A stretch of DNA of 64,000 nucleotides, from the NCBI GenBank assembly GCA_022840405.1, contig JALHJR010000004.1:1-64000 (forward strand), given 5' to 3'. The notes below the pieces were generated by a model that was given only the letters and a program-made list of their open reading frames with translations, had not been told where the DNA came from and did no database searches. Origin of the DNA: Tepidanaerobacter acetatoxydans_A. Its GTDB lineage: Bacteria; Bacillota; Thermosediminibacteria; Thermosediminibacterales; Tepidanaerobacteraceae. A program made the translations under genes and the position numbers. The first letter of the stretch is position 1. Each line of letters opens with the position of its first letter. This document shows positions 38,661 through 47,679 of the stretch, piece by piece.

Positions 38661-39443
38661 TTATTTATTACCACCAACTATCTTTTGATAAAAAAAATGC
38701 TTGCGGCTAATGAATCCGTATTTTTGCGGCATCATGATTTGCTCCGTGCTACCCACAAAAAAGATCCCATTATCAGATAATGCATTATAAAATTTTTTAT
38801 AGAGCTTTTCTTTTGCTTTTTCTGTAAAATATATCATTACATTTCTGCACAATACTAAATCGTAATTGCTTGGGAAAGGGTCCTCGAGCAGATTTATAAT
38901 TTTAAAATCTACTGCTTTTTTTACCTTATCTTTTATTACATAATTATCATTTTCTTTAATAAAGTTGGCTTTTACCATTTCCTCTGGAACGTTAGCAATT
39001 CCCTTTGATGTATAAATACCAATCCTTGCTTGTTCAAGGGCTTCTTCGTCTATATCACTTGCAATAATACTGGCCCTGCTGATAAGCCCCATTTTATCTA
39101 GTAACATGACTAAAGAATATGGCTCCTCACCTGTCGAACATGCCGAGCTCCATATTTTTAACGTGTTTTTTCTTGATATCAACTCTGGAATAATTTCTTG
39201 TTCTAAAATTTGCCATTGAGCAGGATTTCTGAAAAATTCCGATACATTAATTGTAATATAACCAAGAAACTCTTTTAAATGTTGTTCACTTTTTTTTAAT
39301 TGTGTTAAGTATGAATCATAACTTTCATGGCCATTCCTTTTAATAAGAGAGTCAATCCTTCTTTTCATCTGCTTTTCTTTGTAATTGGATAGATCTATAT
39401 CACATAACTTTTTTATTTCTACTGTAAACTCATCATAATTCAA
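38661..39443 (-). CDS. cheR: CheR-type protein-glutamate methyltransferase
   Basis: SAM-dependent methyltransferase that methylates chemoreceptor glutamates. An N-terminal helical CheR domain (NYKEKQMKRRI) precedes the catalytic domain with the SAM motif WSSACSTGEEPYSL and LCRNVMIYF. 260 aa from TTG 39443, which has AAGGGGG upstream; the frame is open 7 codons further. No other chemotaxis gene is nearby, so it is an orphan in this window. Confidence 0.88.
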   Translation of the reverse strand: MNYDEFTVEIKKLCDIDLSNYKEKQMKRRIDSLIKRNGHESYDSYLTQLKKSEQHLKEFLGYITINVSEFFRNPAQWQILEQEIIPELISRKNTLKIWSSACSTGEEPYSLVMLLDKMGLISRASIIASDIDEEALEQARIGIYTSKGIANVPEEMVKANFIKENDNYVIKDKVKKAVDFKIINLLEDPFPSNYDLVLCRNVMIYFTEKAKEKLYKKFYNALSDNGIFFVGSTEQIMMPQKYGFISRKHFFYQKIVGGNK

Positions 39444-39495
39444 GCTTGAAACCCCCTTGCACATTTTAAATAAATTATACCTAAATTAAACAAAA

Positions 39496-39527
39496 AAATC
39501 CATGATACATTATTAAATGTATCATGG
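39496..39527 (-). terminator. Hairpin terminator upstream of cheR
   Basis: Perfect 12-bp stem (CCATGATACATT at 39500-39511 with AATGTATCATGG at 39516-39527), 4-nt loop, then a U run on the minus strand. Confidence 0.7.
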
Positions 39528-39591
39528 GGGCTAAATGTAAAGGGGGTCTTCGATATTATAATATAACCACAAATACTCTTTTTATGCAAAA

Positions 39592-39626
39592 TAGGAAAAA
39601 TGCGCGACTAGTTTTCACGCATTTTT
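39592..39626 (-). terminator. Terminator after speH
   Basis: Stem AAAAATGCG (39596-39604) with CGCATTTTT (39618-39626) and inner pairs, followed by a U-rich minus-strand tail. Confidence 0.65.
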
Positions 39627-39689
39627 CTTGTTATACATATTCGAAATCAAAATTAAAGAATTTTTTAATACTCAAAATATCTCCTACCT

Positions 39690-40064
39690 TTAAAAATTTA
39701 TCGCCTTAACCGGCATATCAAACAAACCTCTTTTAACCTCCGTTGCATCCATGTGCTTTGCACAAAGTCCTTTCGAAATATAGTTACAGGCATCCCAGGG
39801 ATTTACTCTGTCGCCGCAAGTAAAAACGTCAACAGCAGCATACCCCAGTTCAGGCCAGGTATGGATGGTGAGATGCGATTCAGAAATTATTACTACGCCG
39901 CTTACTCCTTGAGGACTAAATTTATGAAACGCAACCTCTCTTACCTCAGCTCCTGCTTCTAAAGCTGCTTTAACTAAAATTTCTTCGATTAATCCTCTGC
40001 TGTTCAAAATAGTTGGATCACAATCATAGATTTCCGCCAATATATGACGGCCTAAATTTTTCAT
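39690..40064 (-). CDS. speH: S-adenosylmethionine decarboxylase proenzyme
   Basis: Makes decarboxylated SAM, the aminopropyl donor for spermidine. The pyruvoyl-generating self-cleavage site is in SESHLTIHTWPE (Glu-Ser bond; the Ser becomes the pyruvoyl group), with FTCGD and catalytic Cys and His nearby. 124 aa, the class 1B prokaryotic length. Pairs functionally with speE and speB about 8-9 kb away on the same strand. Confidence 0.95.
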   Translation of the reverse strand: MKNLGRHILAEIYDCDPTILNSRGLIEEILVKAALEAGAEVREVAFHKFSPQGVSGVVIISESHLTIHTWPELGYAAVDVFTCGDRVNPWDACNYISKGLCAKHMDATEVKRGLFDMPVKAINF

Positions 40065-40191
40065 TTGTCCATCAATACCCCCTCACCATAATTTAATTTC
40101 AATCAAATTAAATTGTAGCAGATTATCAAAGTTTGTCAATAGAATCCTTAAAAAACCTTAACTAATACGCAAGGCATAGATTTATCACTGT

Positions 40192-41238
40192 TTATATATC
40201 TATTTCTCGATATTTCGTCCAATGATAGGTTTTCCCTTGTATAATTACAGGCCTTTGTTGTAGTTCTTCAAAATTCTTAGCACCAACCATTGCCATAACA
40301 TATTTAATTTCCTTTTCAATTTGTAATATGTATTTTTCAAGAGCTGATGGCCCCTTTTTAAGTAATATGTACAGAAAGTATCCGGCAAAAGCTGTTGCCT
40401 TCGCTCCAAGAGCTAGCGACTTTGCTGCATCAAGACCATTTTTAAGTCCTCCGGATGAAATAGTGTCAACTTTATCGCCAACAGCATCAATAACTTCTAT
40501 CAAACTTATCGGGGTAGGTATACCCCAATCTTGTAGATGTCTAAAAGCCTTTGACTTACTTCTGGCATTTTCTATTGCAATAAAATTAGTGCCACCACTG
40601 CCGCCTATATCTATTATTTTTACACCGTTTTTAGCAAGGATAATGGCTTCTTCTTTTGCAATTCCAAATCCAACTTCTTTAACTATAACGGGAATGTTAA
40701 TATTATCGACAATTTCTGCAATATTATCGACAATACCTGTAAAGTTCTTGCGTCCTTCTTTCATCATAACCTCTTGTGGAACATTCAAGTGTATTTGAAG
40801 AGCATCGGCATTTATCATTTCAATAGCTTGATTTGCTTCTTTTAAAGTAGAATCTGCACTTAAATTTGCAAAGATTATACCATCTGGATTTATTTCTCTT
40901 GTTATTTGAAAGCTGGCAATACTATTTGGATTCTTTAATGCTATTGTTTGAGACCCCACAGCCATAGCTAAGCCTAACCTTTTTGCAATTTTAGCAAGTT
41001 CACGATTAATAGCTCTACCTTCTTTTGTGCCGCCTGTCATAGCATTTATAATTATTGGACTTGTAAGCTTGATGTTTTGCAAATTTGTCGAAAGGTCGAT
41101 ATCATTTATATTTATTTCAGATAAACAATTGTGCAATATTTTAATATCATCAAAGGCATTTCTTTTTAAATTTTTTTCTAGAAGCATACTATATTTAATA
41201 TGTTCTTTCTTCCTTAATTTTCTTTTTATTTCGCTCAT
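40192..41238 (-). CDS. fni: Isopentenyl-diphosphate delta-isomerase, type II (FMN)
   Basis: Interconverts IPP and DMAPP using reduced FMN. Motifs include KKEHIKYSM near the N-terminus, NAMTGGT, SQTIALKN, VKEVGFGI, IDIGGSGGTNFI and SSGGLKNGLDAAK (flavin phosphate binding). 348 aa from ATG 41238, which follows AAGGAG; the frame is open 7 codons upstream. Adjacent to ispH, so the two final MEP-pathway steps lie together. Confidence 0.95.
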   Translation of the reverse strand: MSEIKRKLRKKEHIKYSMLLEKNLKRNAFDDIKILHNCLSEININDIDLSTNLQNIKLTSPIIINAMTGGTKEGRAINRELAKIAKRLGLAMAVGSQTIALKNPNSIASFQITREINPDGIIFANLSADSTLKEANQAIEMINADALQIHLNVPQEVMMKEGRKNFTGIVDNIAEIVDNINIPVIVKEVGFGIAKEEAIILAKNGVKIIDIGGSGGTNFIAIENARSKSKAFRHLQDWGIPTPISLIEVIDAVGDKVDTISSGGLKNGLDAAKSLALGAKATAFAGYFLYILLKKGPSALEKYILQIEKEIKYVMAMVGAKNFEELQQRPVIIQGKTYHWTKYREIDI

Positions 41239-41259
41239 GCGATCAAACTCCTTGTACAT

Positions 41260-41285
41260 AAAATTTAGGGCGGTTCCGCCCCAAA
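41260..41285 (-). terminator. Short GC-rich hairpin between ispH-S1 and fni
   Basis: GGGCGG-TT-CCGCCC (41268-41281) is a perfect palindrome, followed on the minus strand by an AT-rich but not pure U tract. Possibly an attenuating or partial terminator. Confidence 0.4.
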
Positions 41286-41298
41286 TAAATAAAAGATT

Positions 41299-43305
41299 TT
41301 ATTTTTCATCAAAAAGATCTCCAACCATTTCACCGATTGTTATGCCATTTTCTTTGGGCTTTTCATACATCTTGATATTTTCCTGGCTTTCCTTATATTG
41401 TGCTTCCTTTATGCTGAGGCTCATTCGTTTTCCATTTGTATCTACATCTAAAATCTTTACTTTTACGCTATCACCTTCTTTTAAAACATCTTCAGGGCTA
41501 GCTATATGTTCTTGGGATATTTGCGAAATGTGAACAAGGCCTTCTACTCCAGGTGCGACCTCTACAAAAGCGCCAAAATTCACCAATTTAACAATCTTAC
41601 CTTCAACAATAGAACCAATTGTATATTTTTCATCTAATTCATCCCATGGATTAGGCATTATTTGCTTTAAACCGAGAGAAATGCGCTCACGCTCCTTATC
41701 AACTTTTAGAACTAAAACTTCCACTTCTTGTTCTTCTTTTACTATTTCAGAAGGATGCTTAATTTTATGCCATGCCAAATCCGAAATATGTATTAGCCCA
41801 TCAACACCGCCAATATCTACAAAAGCACCAAAACCAGTTAATCTTTTTACTACACCCTTAACAGTTTGACCTTCTTCAATACTTGCCAAGGTTTTCTCTT
41901 TTAATTCTTCTCTCTCTCTTTCAAGTACATATTTACGAGATAATACTATACGATTTTTGTTGCGATCCAATTCAAGAATATGTAATTTTAATTTTTTACC
42001 TACAAATACACTCAAATCAGGAACATATCTTAAATCCAGGTGTGAAGCAGGAATAAACCCCTTAATGCCATTGATGTCTACCAGAACACCGCCTTTGACA
42101 ACTTCAGTTACAATTCCTTCTAAATCGCCTTGATGATTGTAAATATCTTCTATATAATTCCATGTATTAATTATATCTGCTTTTTTCTTTGAAAGAATAA
42201 CATTCCCATCTTCGTCTTCTAATTTCATAATGTAAACCTGTATTTTATCTCCAACTTTTATAATGTCTTCCGGAGATTCAAAAGCTATATCTGAAAGCTC
42301 ATTTATTGGAATTATACCGTCAGATTTGTATCCTATATTTACTAAAACTTCATTGTTATCAACTTTAACTACAGTCCCTTCCACAATGGTATCTTCTTTT
42401 AAATCGGCGAAAGTATTTTCGTAATTCAGTTCACCTTCTTCCTCTTTTTTTACTGTTTCTTGATTGTTCATTTCTTTGTTGAGTTCTTCCATCTTAGAAA
42501 TAACCTCCTTTATAATCCAATCAGGTGTAGAAGCTCCTGCAGTAATACCAACTTTATCACTATATTTGAACCAGCTCTTTTTAAGTTCTTCCGCCGTTTC
42601 AATATGATAAACACTCGCTCCTACATTCTGACAAACTTGAGCTAATTTTTTAGTATTAGAGCTATTTTTACCTCCAATTACCAGCATTATATCAACGTTA
42701 CGGGCTAAATCAGTAGCGGCTTCTTGCCTTTGTTGAGTGGCTTTACATCTTGTATTATTAAAAATTTCAATATCTAGCTTTGAGCGTAATACACTCATTA
42801 TTTCTTCTATATTTTCCTTTGTTTGTGTAGTCTGAACAATTATCCCTACTTTTTTAGTTGTATAAAAATTTTTTGCTTCTTCAGCATTTTCTATTACTTT
42901 TGCATCACCATTACAATAACCTTTAATACCTTCAACTTCTGGATGATTATGATCACCTATAATAACAGCGAGATACCCTCTGTTAGAAATATCCTGAGCT
43001 AAGTTATGGACCCGCTTTACATGAGGACATGTACAATCAATTATATTCACTGGCCTTGACTCCAATTGTTTCGTCAAATCGGGTTCTACGCCGTGAGTTC
43101 TTATTATTACATTACCCTGTTTAATATCTGATAAATCTGCGGCTATTATTCCTGAGTATTTTAATCTTTCTACTACCTGAGGATTATGAATTAGAGGACC
43201 GAGCGTAAAGGCCTGCTCCCTTTTTCTGATTAAATTTTCAACTATTTCCATGGCTCTTTTAACACCGAAACAAAAGCCAGAATAGTCGGCAATCATTATC
43301 TCCAA
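41299..43305 (-). CDS. ispH: IspH-ribosomal protein S1 fusion
   Basis: Bifunctional 668-aa protein. Residues 1-280 are 4-hydroxy-3-methylbut-2-enyl diphosphate reductase (last MEP step), with Fe-S ligands C12 (SGFCFGV), C93 (CTCPHV) and C187 (TRCKAT). After a linker, four S1 RNA-binding repeats follow at about 305-375, 390-460, 475-545 and 560-630 (for example GAFVDIGGVDGLIHISDL). This fusion is well known in Clostridia. TTG start with AGGAAGTG. Confidence 0.95.
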   Translation of the reverse strand: MEIMIADYSGFCFGVKRAMEIVENLIRKREQAFTLGPLIHNPQVVERLKYSGIIAADLSDIKQGNVIIRTHGVEPDLTKQLESRPVNIIDCTCPHVKRVHNLAQDISNRGYLAVIIGDHNHPEVEGIKGYCNGDAKVIENAEEAKNFYTTKKVGIIVQTTQTKENIEEIMSVLRSKLDIEIFNNTRCKATQQRQEAATDLARNVDIMLVIGGKNSSNTKKLAQVCQNVGASVYHIETAEELKKSWFKYSDKVGITAGASTPDWIIKEVISKMEELNKEMNNQETVKKEEEGELNYENTFADLKEDTIVEGTVVKVDNNEVLVNIGYKSDGIIPINELSDIAFESPEDIIKVGDKIQVYIMKLEDEDGNVILSKKKADIINTWNYIEDIYNHQGDLEGIVTEVVKGGVLVDINGIKGFIPASHLDLRYVPDLSVFVGKKLKLHILELDRNKNRIVLSRKYVLEREREELKEKTLASIEEGQTVKGVVKRLTGFGAFVDIGGVDGLIHISDLAWHKIKHPSEIVKEEQEVEVLVLKVDKERERISLGLKQIMPNPWDELDEKYTIGSIVEGKIVKLVNFGAFVEVAPGVEGLVHISQISQEHIASPEDVLKEGDSVKVKILDVDTNGKRMSLSIKEAQYKESQENIKMYEKPKENGITIGEMVGDLFDEK

Positions 43306-43427
43306 ATTGTTTCACTTCCTAGTTATTAAATATTATTAAAATCTAAGCATGCTGGATTCCAGTAGTAAATAACCAGCTTTAGTTCAATTCTATAAAGACG
43401 CTTATAATTCCTGCTATTTGACAAAAA

Positions 43428-44024
43428 TTATGATGGCATAGACATAAGTTTTGACACTTCTGCAAAAATTGCATTACTAATCTCTTTTAGTTCTTGTGAA
43501 TTCATTTTTTCGCCTTTTTTATGATATGCATCAAATTTTGTTGGTTTGCCAAATATTACATCAATAGTCGAAAACCACTTATAGTTACTCTTTATTGCAA
43601 CAGGTACCAAAGCTACATCTTCACTTTTGGCAGCTAACAAAGCAACTCCTGGTTCCGGATCTTGCAGTCTTCCGTCTTTACTTCGAGTACCTTCAGGAAA
43701 GATACCTAGCACTTGTTTTTTATTCAAAATCTCAAGAGCCTTTTTAATAGCTTTTCTATCGGGCATTCCGCGTTTTACAGGAAATGCATTTAAGTTTTTA
43801 ATAACAAAACCCACAATAGGGTTCTTAAATAATTCTTCTTTTGCCATAAAAAAAATCGGTCTTCGTAAAAGGCAACCTATAATCACAGGATCCCACATGC
43901 TTTTATGGTTAGAATATACAATTATTGCTCCTTCATGAGGAAAATCATCAATACCGTATAATCGAATTTTAAACAATATGTGAATAACTATATTGCAGAT
44001 AAATTTTACAATATTATAAAACAA
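43428..44024 (-). CDS. plsC: 1-acyl-sn-glycerol-3-phosphate acyltransferase
   Basis: Membrane-associated acyltransferase of phospholipid synthesis. Catalytic HX4D is in SNHKSMWDP and the substrate motif is FPEGTRSKDG. An N-terminal hydrophobic segment anchors it. 198 aa. It overlaps cmk by 11 nt, as in many Firmicutes. TTG start after GGGGGAGGG. Confidence 0.92.
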   Translation of the reverse strand: MFYNIVKFICNIVIHILFKIRLYGIDDFPHEGAIIVYSNHKSMWDPVIIGCLLRRPIFFMAKEELFKNPIVGFVIKNLNAFPVKRGMPDRKAIKKALEILNKKQVLGIFPEGTRSKDGRLQDPEPGVALLAAKSEDVALVPVAIKSNYKWFSTIDVIFGKPTKFDAYHKKGEKMNSQELKEISNAIFAEVSKLMSMPS

Positions 44025-44673
44025 AGCCCTCCCCCTTTTTTATGTAATCTAATATTTCATTTACGACTTCGATTATAGTTTTTGCTGTAGTATCAATAAC
44101 GACTGCATCTTTGGCTACTGTCAAAGGCGAAACAGCTCTATGTTTATCTTGATAGTCTCTCTGAATTATATCTTTTTCTATTTGTTGTAAAGTAACATTA
44201 CGCCCCTCTCTTATAAGTTCTTTATACCTTCTATCAGCCCTTTCCTTAAGATCTGCGGTTAGGTAGAACTTATACTTTGCATCAGGTAAAACAGTAGTTC
44301 CGATATCTCTGCCATCCATTACAACACCTTTATTTTTCGCTATTTGCTGCTGAATTTTTGTCATCAGAATCCTTATTTCAGGTATTTTAGCTATTTTAGA
44401 TACATGGTTTGTCACCTCGATATTTCTTATATCATCGGTTACATCTTTACCATTTACATAAACACGCTTTCCATTTATACATATTTTTGCATGTTTGGCT
44501 AATTCTATGATATCAATAACATCTGTTTTACCATTTTGAATTGATAGTAGGGTAATGGCTCGATACATAGCTCCAGTATCAATATAAGTCATATTCATTT
44601 TATCTGCTATTATTTTAGCTACTGTACTCTTCCCTGCGCCTGCCGGACCATCAATTGCGATGTTGAAATTCAA
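44014..44673 (-). CDS. cmk: Cytidylate kinase
   Basis: Phosphorylates CMP and dCMP. P-loop GPAGAGKSTVAK, DTGAMYRAIT and MDGRDIGTTVLP are diagnostic. 219 aa. TTG start after AGGGGGT. In the conserved cmk-plsC-ispH-S1 order. Confidence 0.96.
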   Translation of the reverse strand: MNFNIAIDGPAGAGKSTVAKIIADKMNMTYIDTGAMYRAITLLSIQNGKTDVIDIIELAKHAKICINGKRVYVNGKDVTDDIRNIEVTNHVSKIAKIPEIRILMTKIQQQIAKNKGVVMDGRDIGTTVLPDAKYKFYLTADLKERADRRYKELIREGRNVTLQQIEKDIIQRDYQDKHRAVSPLTVAKDAVVIDTTAKTIIEVVNEILDYIKKGEGFVL

Positions 44674-44685
44674 ATAGATACCCCC

Positions 44686-45924
44686 TTATTTAGCGGAAGC
44701 TGAATTACATCCTGCAACAAAGCCGGTAGAAAATGCTGATTGCAAATTATACCCTCCTGTTACCCCATCTACATCTATTACTTCGCCGGCAAAAAATAGT
44801 CCATTGACTATTTTTGACTCCATAGTTTTAGGATTTATCTCCTTAACTGATACTCCTCCCCTTGTAACAATAGCTTTTTTTTCTTTGCACCCAGTTATTG
44901 TTATCTGAAAGTTTCTAAGGCAATCTCTTATCTTTTTTCTATCATCCTGAGAAATTTGATTAACTGGTTTTTCGGGATCAATTCCGGTGTAATTTATAAA
45001 AACTGGAATCATTTTCTTGGGTAATAAATCATTCATCGCATTTTTAAAAATTTTATTTTTGTAAAGATCGAAATCTCTAATTAATCTTTTATCTAGCTCC
45101 TGTTCAGTCAAAGCCGGCTTTAAATTAATTGACACTAATGGATATTCTTCTAAATAATCTATTATGTGTCTGCTCAAGGTTAAAATTATGGGCCCGGAGA
45201 TACCATAATGTGTAAATATCATTTCTCCAAATTCTGATGCTAATTTTTTTTGTTTAATATATGCTGCTGCTTCAACATTTCTTAAAGTAAGGCCTTGAAG
45301 TTCTTTAATCCATTTCTCTTTAGATATCAAAGGAACTAGCGAGGGCTTAAGCACCGTAATTGTATGTCCTGCCTGGCGAGCAAGTTCATACCCGTCTCCG
45401 GTAGAGCCTGTAGCAGGGTATGAAAGACCCCCAGTTGCTATTACTACGCTATCACAATCAAATCTTTCATGGTCGTTACCAACAATAACACCCTTAATAT
45501 GTCGTTTTTCAATAATCAAGCCCGTTATACGGCTTTTATATTTAATATGAACACCCGCATTCGTAACAGCCTTTTGGAGTGCTTTTACAACATCAAGTGA
45601 ATTATCAGATACAGGGAATACTCTACCACCACGCTCAACCTTTGTTTTAACTCCTAGTTTTTCAAAAAAGGCTATTAAATCTCTATTAGAAAATGTTGAA
45701 AGTGAGCTAAAAAGAAATTTCCCATTGCCTGGAAAATATTCGATAAACTCATCTAGTTTCTTTAAATTAGTTAAATTGCACCGTCCCTTACCTGAAATAA
45801 GTATTTTTCTTCCTAGATTTGGATTCCTCTCAAAGAGATAAACACTTGCTCCACGAACAGAGGCTTGATAAGATGCCATGAGCCCTGCGGCACCACCGCC
45901 AATAACTGCAACTTTTTTTGCCAT
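44686..45924 (-). CDS. FAD-dependent oxidoreductase, HI0933/BaiN-like flavoprotein
   Basis: 412-aa flavoprotein. The dinucleotide-binding motif is VAVIGGGAAGLMAS, with GRKILISGKGRCNLTN and the C-terminal GLFFAGEVIDVDGVTGGYN. The family is broadly conserved; some members reduce double bonds in steroids, but the general substrate is unknown. ATG 45924 follows GGGATG; a TTG lies one codon upstream. 12 nt before cmk. Confidence 0.85.
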   Translation of the reverse strand: MAKKVAVIGGGAAGLMASYQASVRGASVYLFERNPNLGRKILISGKGRCNLTNLKKLDEFIEYFPGNGKFLFSSLSTFSNRDLIAFFEKLGVKTKVERGGRVFPVSDNSLDVVKALQKAVTNAGVHIKYKSRITGLIIEKRHIKGVIVGNDHERFDCDSVVIATGGLSYPATGSTGDGYELARQAGHTITVLKPSLVPLISKEKWIKELQGLTLRNVEAAAYIKQKKLASEFGEMIFTHYGISGPIILTLSRHIIDYLEEYPLVSINLKPALTEQELDKRLIRDFDLYKNKIFKNAMNDLLPKKMIPVFINYTGIDPEKPVNQISQDDRKKIRDCLRNFQITITGCKEKKAIVTRGGVSVKEINPKTMESKIVNGLFFAGEVIDVDGVTGGYNLQSAFSTGFVAGCNSASAK

Positions 45925-45936
45925 CAAATCATCCCA

Positions 45937-46398
45937 TTATCGCTTTATTTTTCTTGACAAAATCAAAAGTTGATTTTTTAATTCTTCATTCATTTTAAAC
46001 AATATTTTTTCCAAGTCATTGTTCGTAATAAGCATTTGAGACGGTTCCAGGATTTCCAACTTTCGGAATTCTTCTCTCATGACAAAACGAATCATGTCTT
46101 CAACTGAATCTGCATTCAAAGTAATTTCTGCCGGAGCATAAGCTACTCTTTCACCTATAGCATCATCATAAACTACATAAGGTTCCAATGAAATGTCATA
46201 GTCTATAAAAGAAACCCCTTGAACCGGAATATTCTTAAGCAATGCTATTTGTTCCTCTCGTGAATCTTGGGCTGCTTGCTCAACAGATTTTCCGCCAAAT
46301 AAGAATCTTCCGGGCTTATATTCTCCCTTAAAATCAAACCTAACTTTAAATCTTATTTTGCTTTGAATTACATCATCACCTAATTTTACCTTAACCAT
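45937..46398 (-). CDS. Hypothetical protein of 153 aa
   Basis: Not recognised. A predicted alpha/beta protein: a beta-rich first part (KIRFKVRFDFKGEYKPGRF) and a helical C-terminus, with no signal, metal-binding or catalytic motif visible. ATG start after GGAGG. Sits between the flavoprotein (12 nt) and ABC ATPase (16 nt) genes, so it is co-transcribed with them. Confidence 0.6.
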   Translation of the reverse strand: MVKVKLGDDVIQSKIRFKVRFDFKGEYKPGRFLFGGKSVEQAAQDSREEQIALLKNIPVQGVSFIDYDISLEPYVVYDDAIGERVAYAPAEITLNADSVEDMIRFVMREEFRKLEILEPSQMLITNNDLEKILFKMNEELKNQLLILSRKIKR

Positions 46399-46414
46399 GT
46401 GCAGGCCTCCAATA

Positions 46415-47662
46415 TCATATTATCTTCTTTAACTCCTGCATTGACTTTAAAACGGTTGCTCTTTTCTTAATTTCATTGTACATTTGGGTAGCTTTGCCGT
46501 TGGTATAATCTCTTTCACCAATATCTTTTTCTTCCAAAATAAAAACTCTTTTTTTAGCAACCAATTGTTTCAGACAGGTAAGATTTTTTAGGTTACCTAA
46601 ACCAAAGGGAATATTTGCTAAAATTACTGCATCAGATCTGTTTATATGTGATATATTTTCTAAAATCTTCTCCTCAGTAATTGGCGAAAACGGAACTTCT
46701 TCAATAACAGTAAAGCCTAATAAATGAGCTACTTTCCAATCAGTATCGCCTTTGTTTAAAACCCCTACAGAAACTTTATATCCTCTTTGACTTAAATAAT
46801 ATAATAATTTTTCGCCTTCTCCGCCTCCACATATAACATGGAAACTCTTAAAAGGTTTAGGTGAAACATTTTTATCCGTAGGACTTAAAAAAATAGCAAC
46901 AGGCCGCAGACTATCTTTTGGAAAGGTTACCTGAACATCCATACAAAAAACTTCTCTTATATTTTGTTCATTCAGTACTTCAGTCAAGTTACCCATCTTA
47001 AATATTCTATGCTCTTTTAAAAGAATAGCTTTATTGCAAAACATAGATGCTAAATTGATATCATGAAGTACAATTAAAATGGTTAAGGATTTTTCAACAC
47101 ATAATTTTTTTAAAAGCTCAAGCAATTCCCATTGATAATTAATATCAAGATGTGAAGTTGGCTCATCTAAGAGAAGTAAGCGGGGCTGCTGTGCTAAAGC
47201 CCTAGCTATTAAAACTCGTTGCCTTTCTCCGCCGCTCAGTTGATAAGCAGGCTTGTCTTTTAAATGTAAGATATCCATAACCTTCATAGAATCTTCTATT
47301 ATAGCACGGTCTTTTGATTGCTCGGATTCAAAGTTTTTAAGGTGAGGATTTCTTCCCATTGCCACTATCTGTTCTGCTGTAAAAGCTATATCTAGATAAG
47401 TATCTTGAGATACTGTGGCAACTTGTTTTGCTAAATCCTTAACGCTGATTTTTAAAATGTTTGACCCCTCAATGTGTATATTTCCCTGATGAGGTTGTAG
47501 CCAGCGATTAATGTTTTTCAATAATGTGGTTTTACCACAACCATTAGGTCCTAAAATGCCTACAAAATCTCCAACTTCTAAAGTAAAATTTATATCCTTA
47601 AGTACATCTGCATCATTATATTTAAAGCAGAGCTTTTCAACCTTCAGTATTTCTCCTGGCAT
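46415..47662 (-). CDS. ABC transporter ATPase (FecE/BtuD type) with extra C-terminal domain
   Basis: About 415 aa. Residues 1-250 form an ABC ATPase of the iron-siderophore/cobalamin class: GPNGCGKTTLL, LSGGERQRV, LLLLDEPTSHLD and the His switch VLHDINLA. Residues 265-415 are an added domain (FHVICGGGEGEKLLYYLSQR) that looks Rossmann-like and may bind a nucleotide or corrinoid. No permease or binding protein is adjacent. ATG 47662 is 9 nt after AGAGGA and preferred over ATG 47671. Confidence 0.8.
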   Translation of the reverse strand: MPGEILKVEKLCFKYNDADVLKDINFTLEVGDFVGILGPNGCGKTTLLKNINRWLQPHQGNIHIEGSNILKISVKDLAKQVATVSQDTYLDIAFTAEQIVAMGRNPHLKNFESEQSKDRAIIEDSMKVMDILHLKDKPAYQLSGGERQRVLIARALAQQPRLLLLDEPTSHLDINYQWELLELLKKLCVEKSLTILIVLHDINLASMFCNKAILLKEHRIFKMGNLTEVLNEQNIREVFCMDVQVTFPKDSLRPVAIFLSPTDKNVSPKPFKSFHVICGGGEGEKLLYYLSQRGYKVSVGVLNKGDTDWKVAHLLGFTVIEEVPFSPITEEKILENISHINRSDAVILANIPFGLGNLKNLTCLKQLVAKKRVFILEEKDIGERDYTNGKATQMYNEIKKRATVLKSMQELKKII

Positions 47663-47679
47663 ATTTATCATTCCTCTAT

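Noticed and set aside
39527..39709. 61-aa plus-strand frame between cheR and speH
   Set aside because: Overlaps hairpins on the other strand, lacks a ribosome site and has no recognisable features.
40328..40798. 156-aa plus-strand frame opposite fni
   Set aside because: Antisense shadow of a well-supported enzyme gene.
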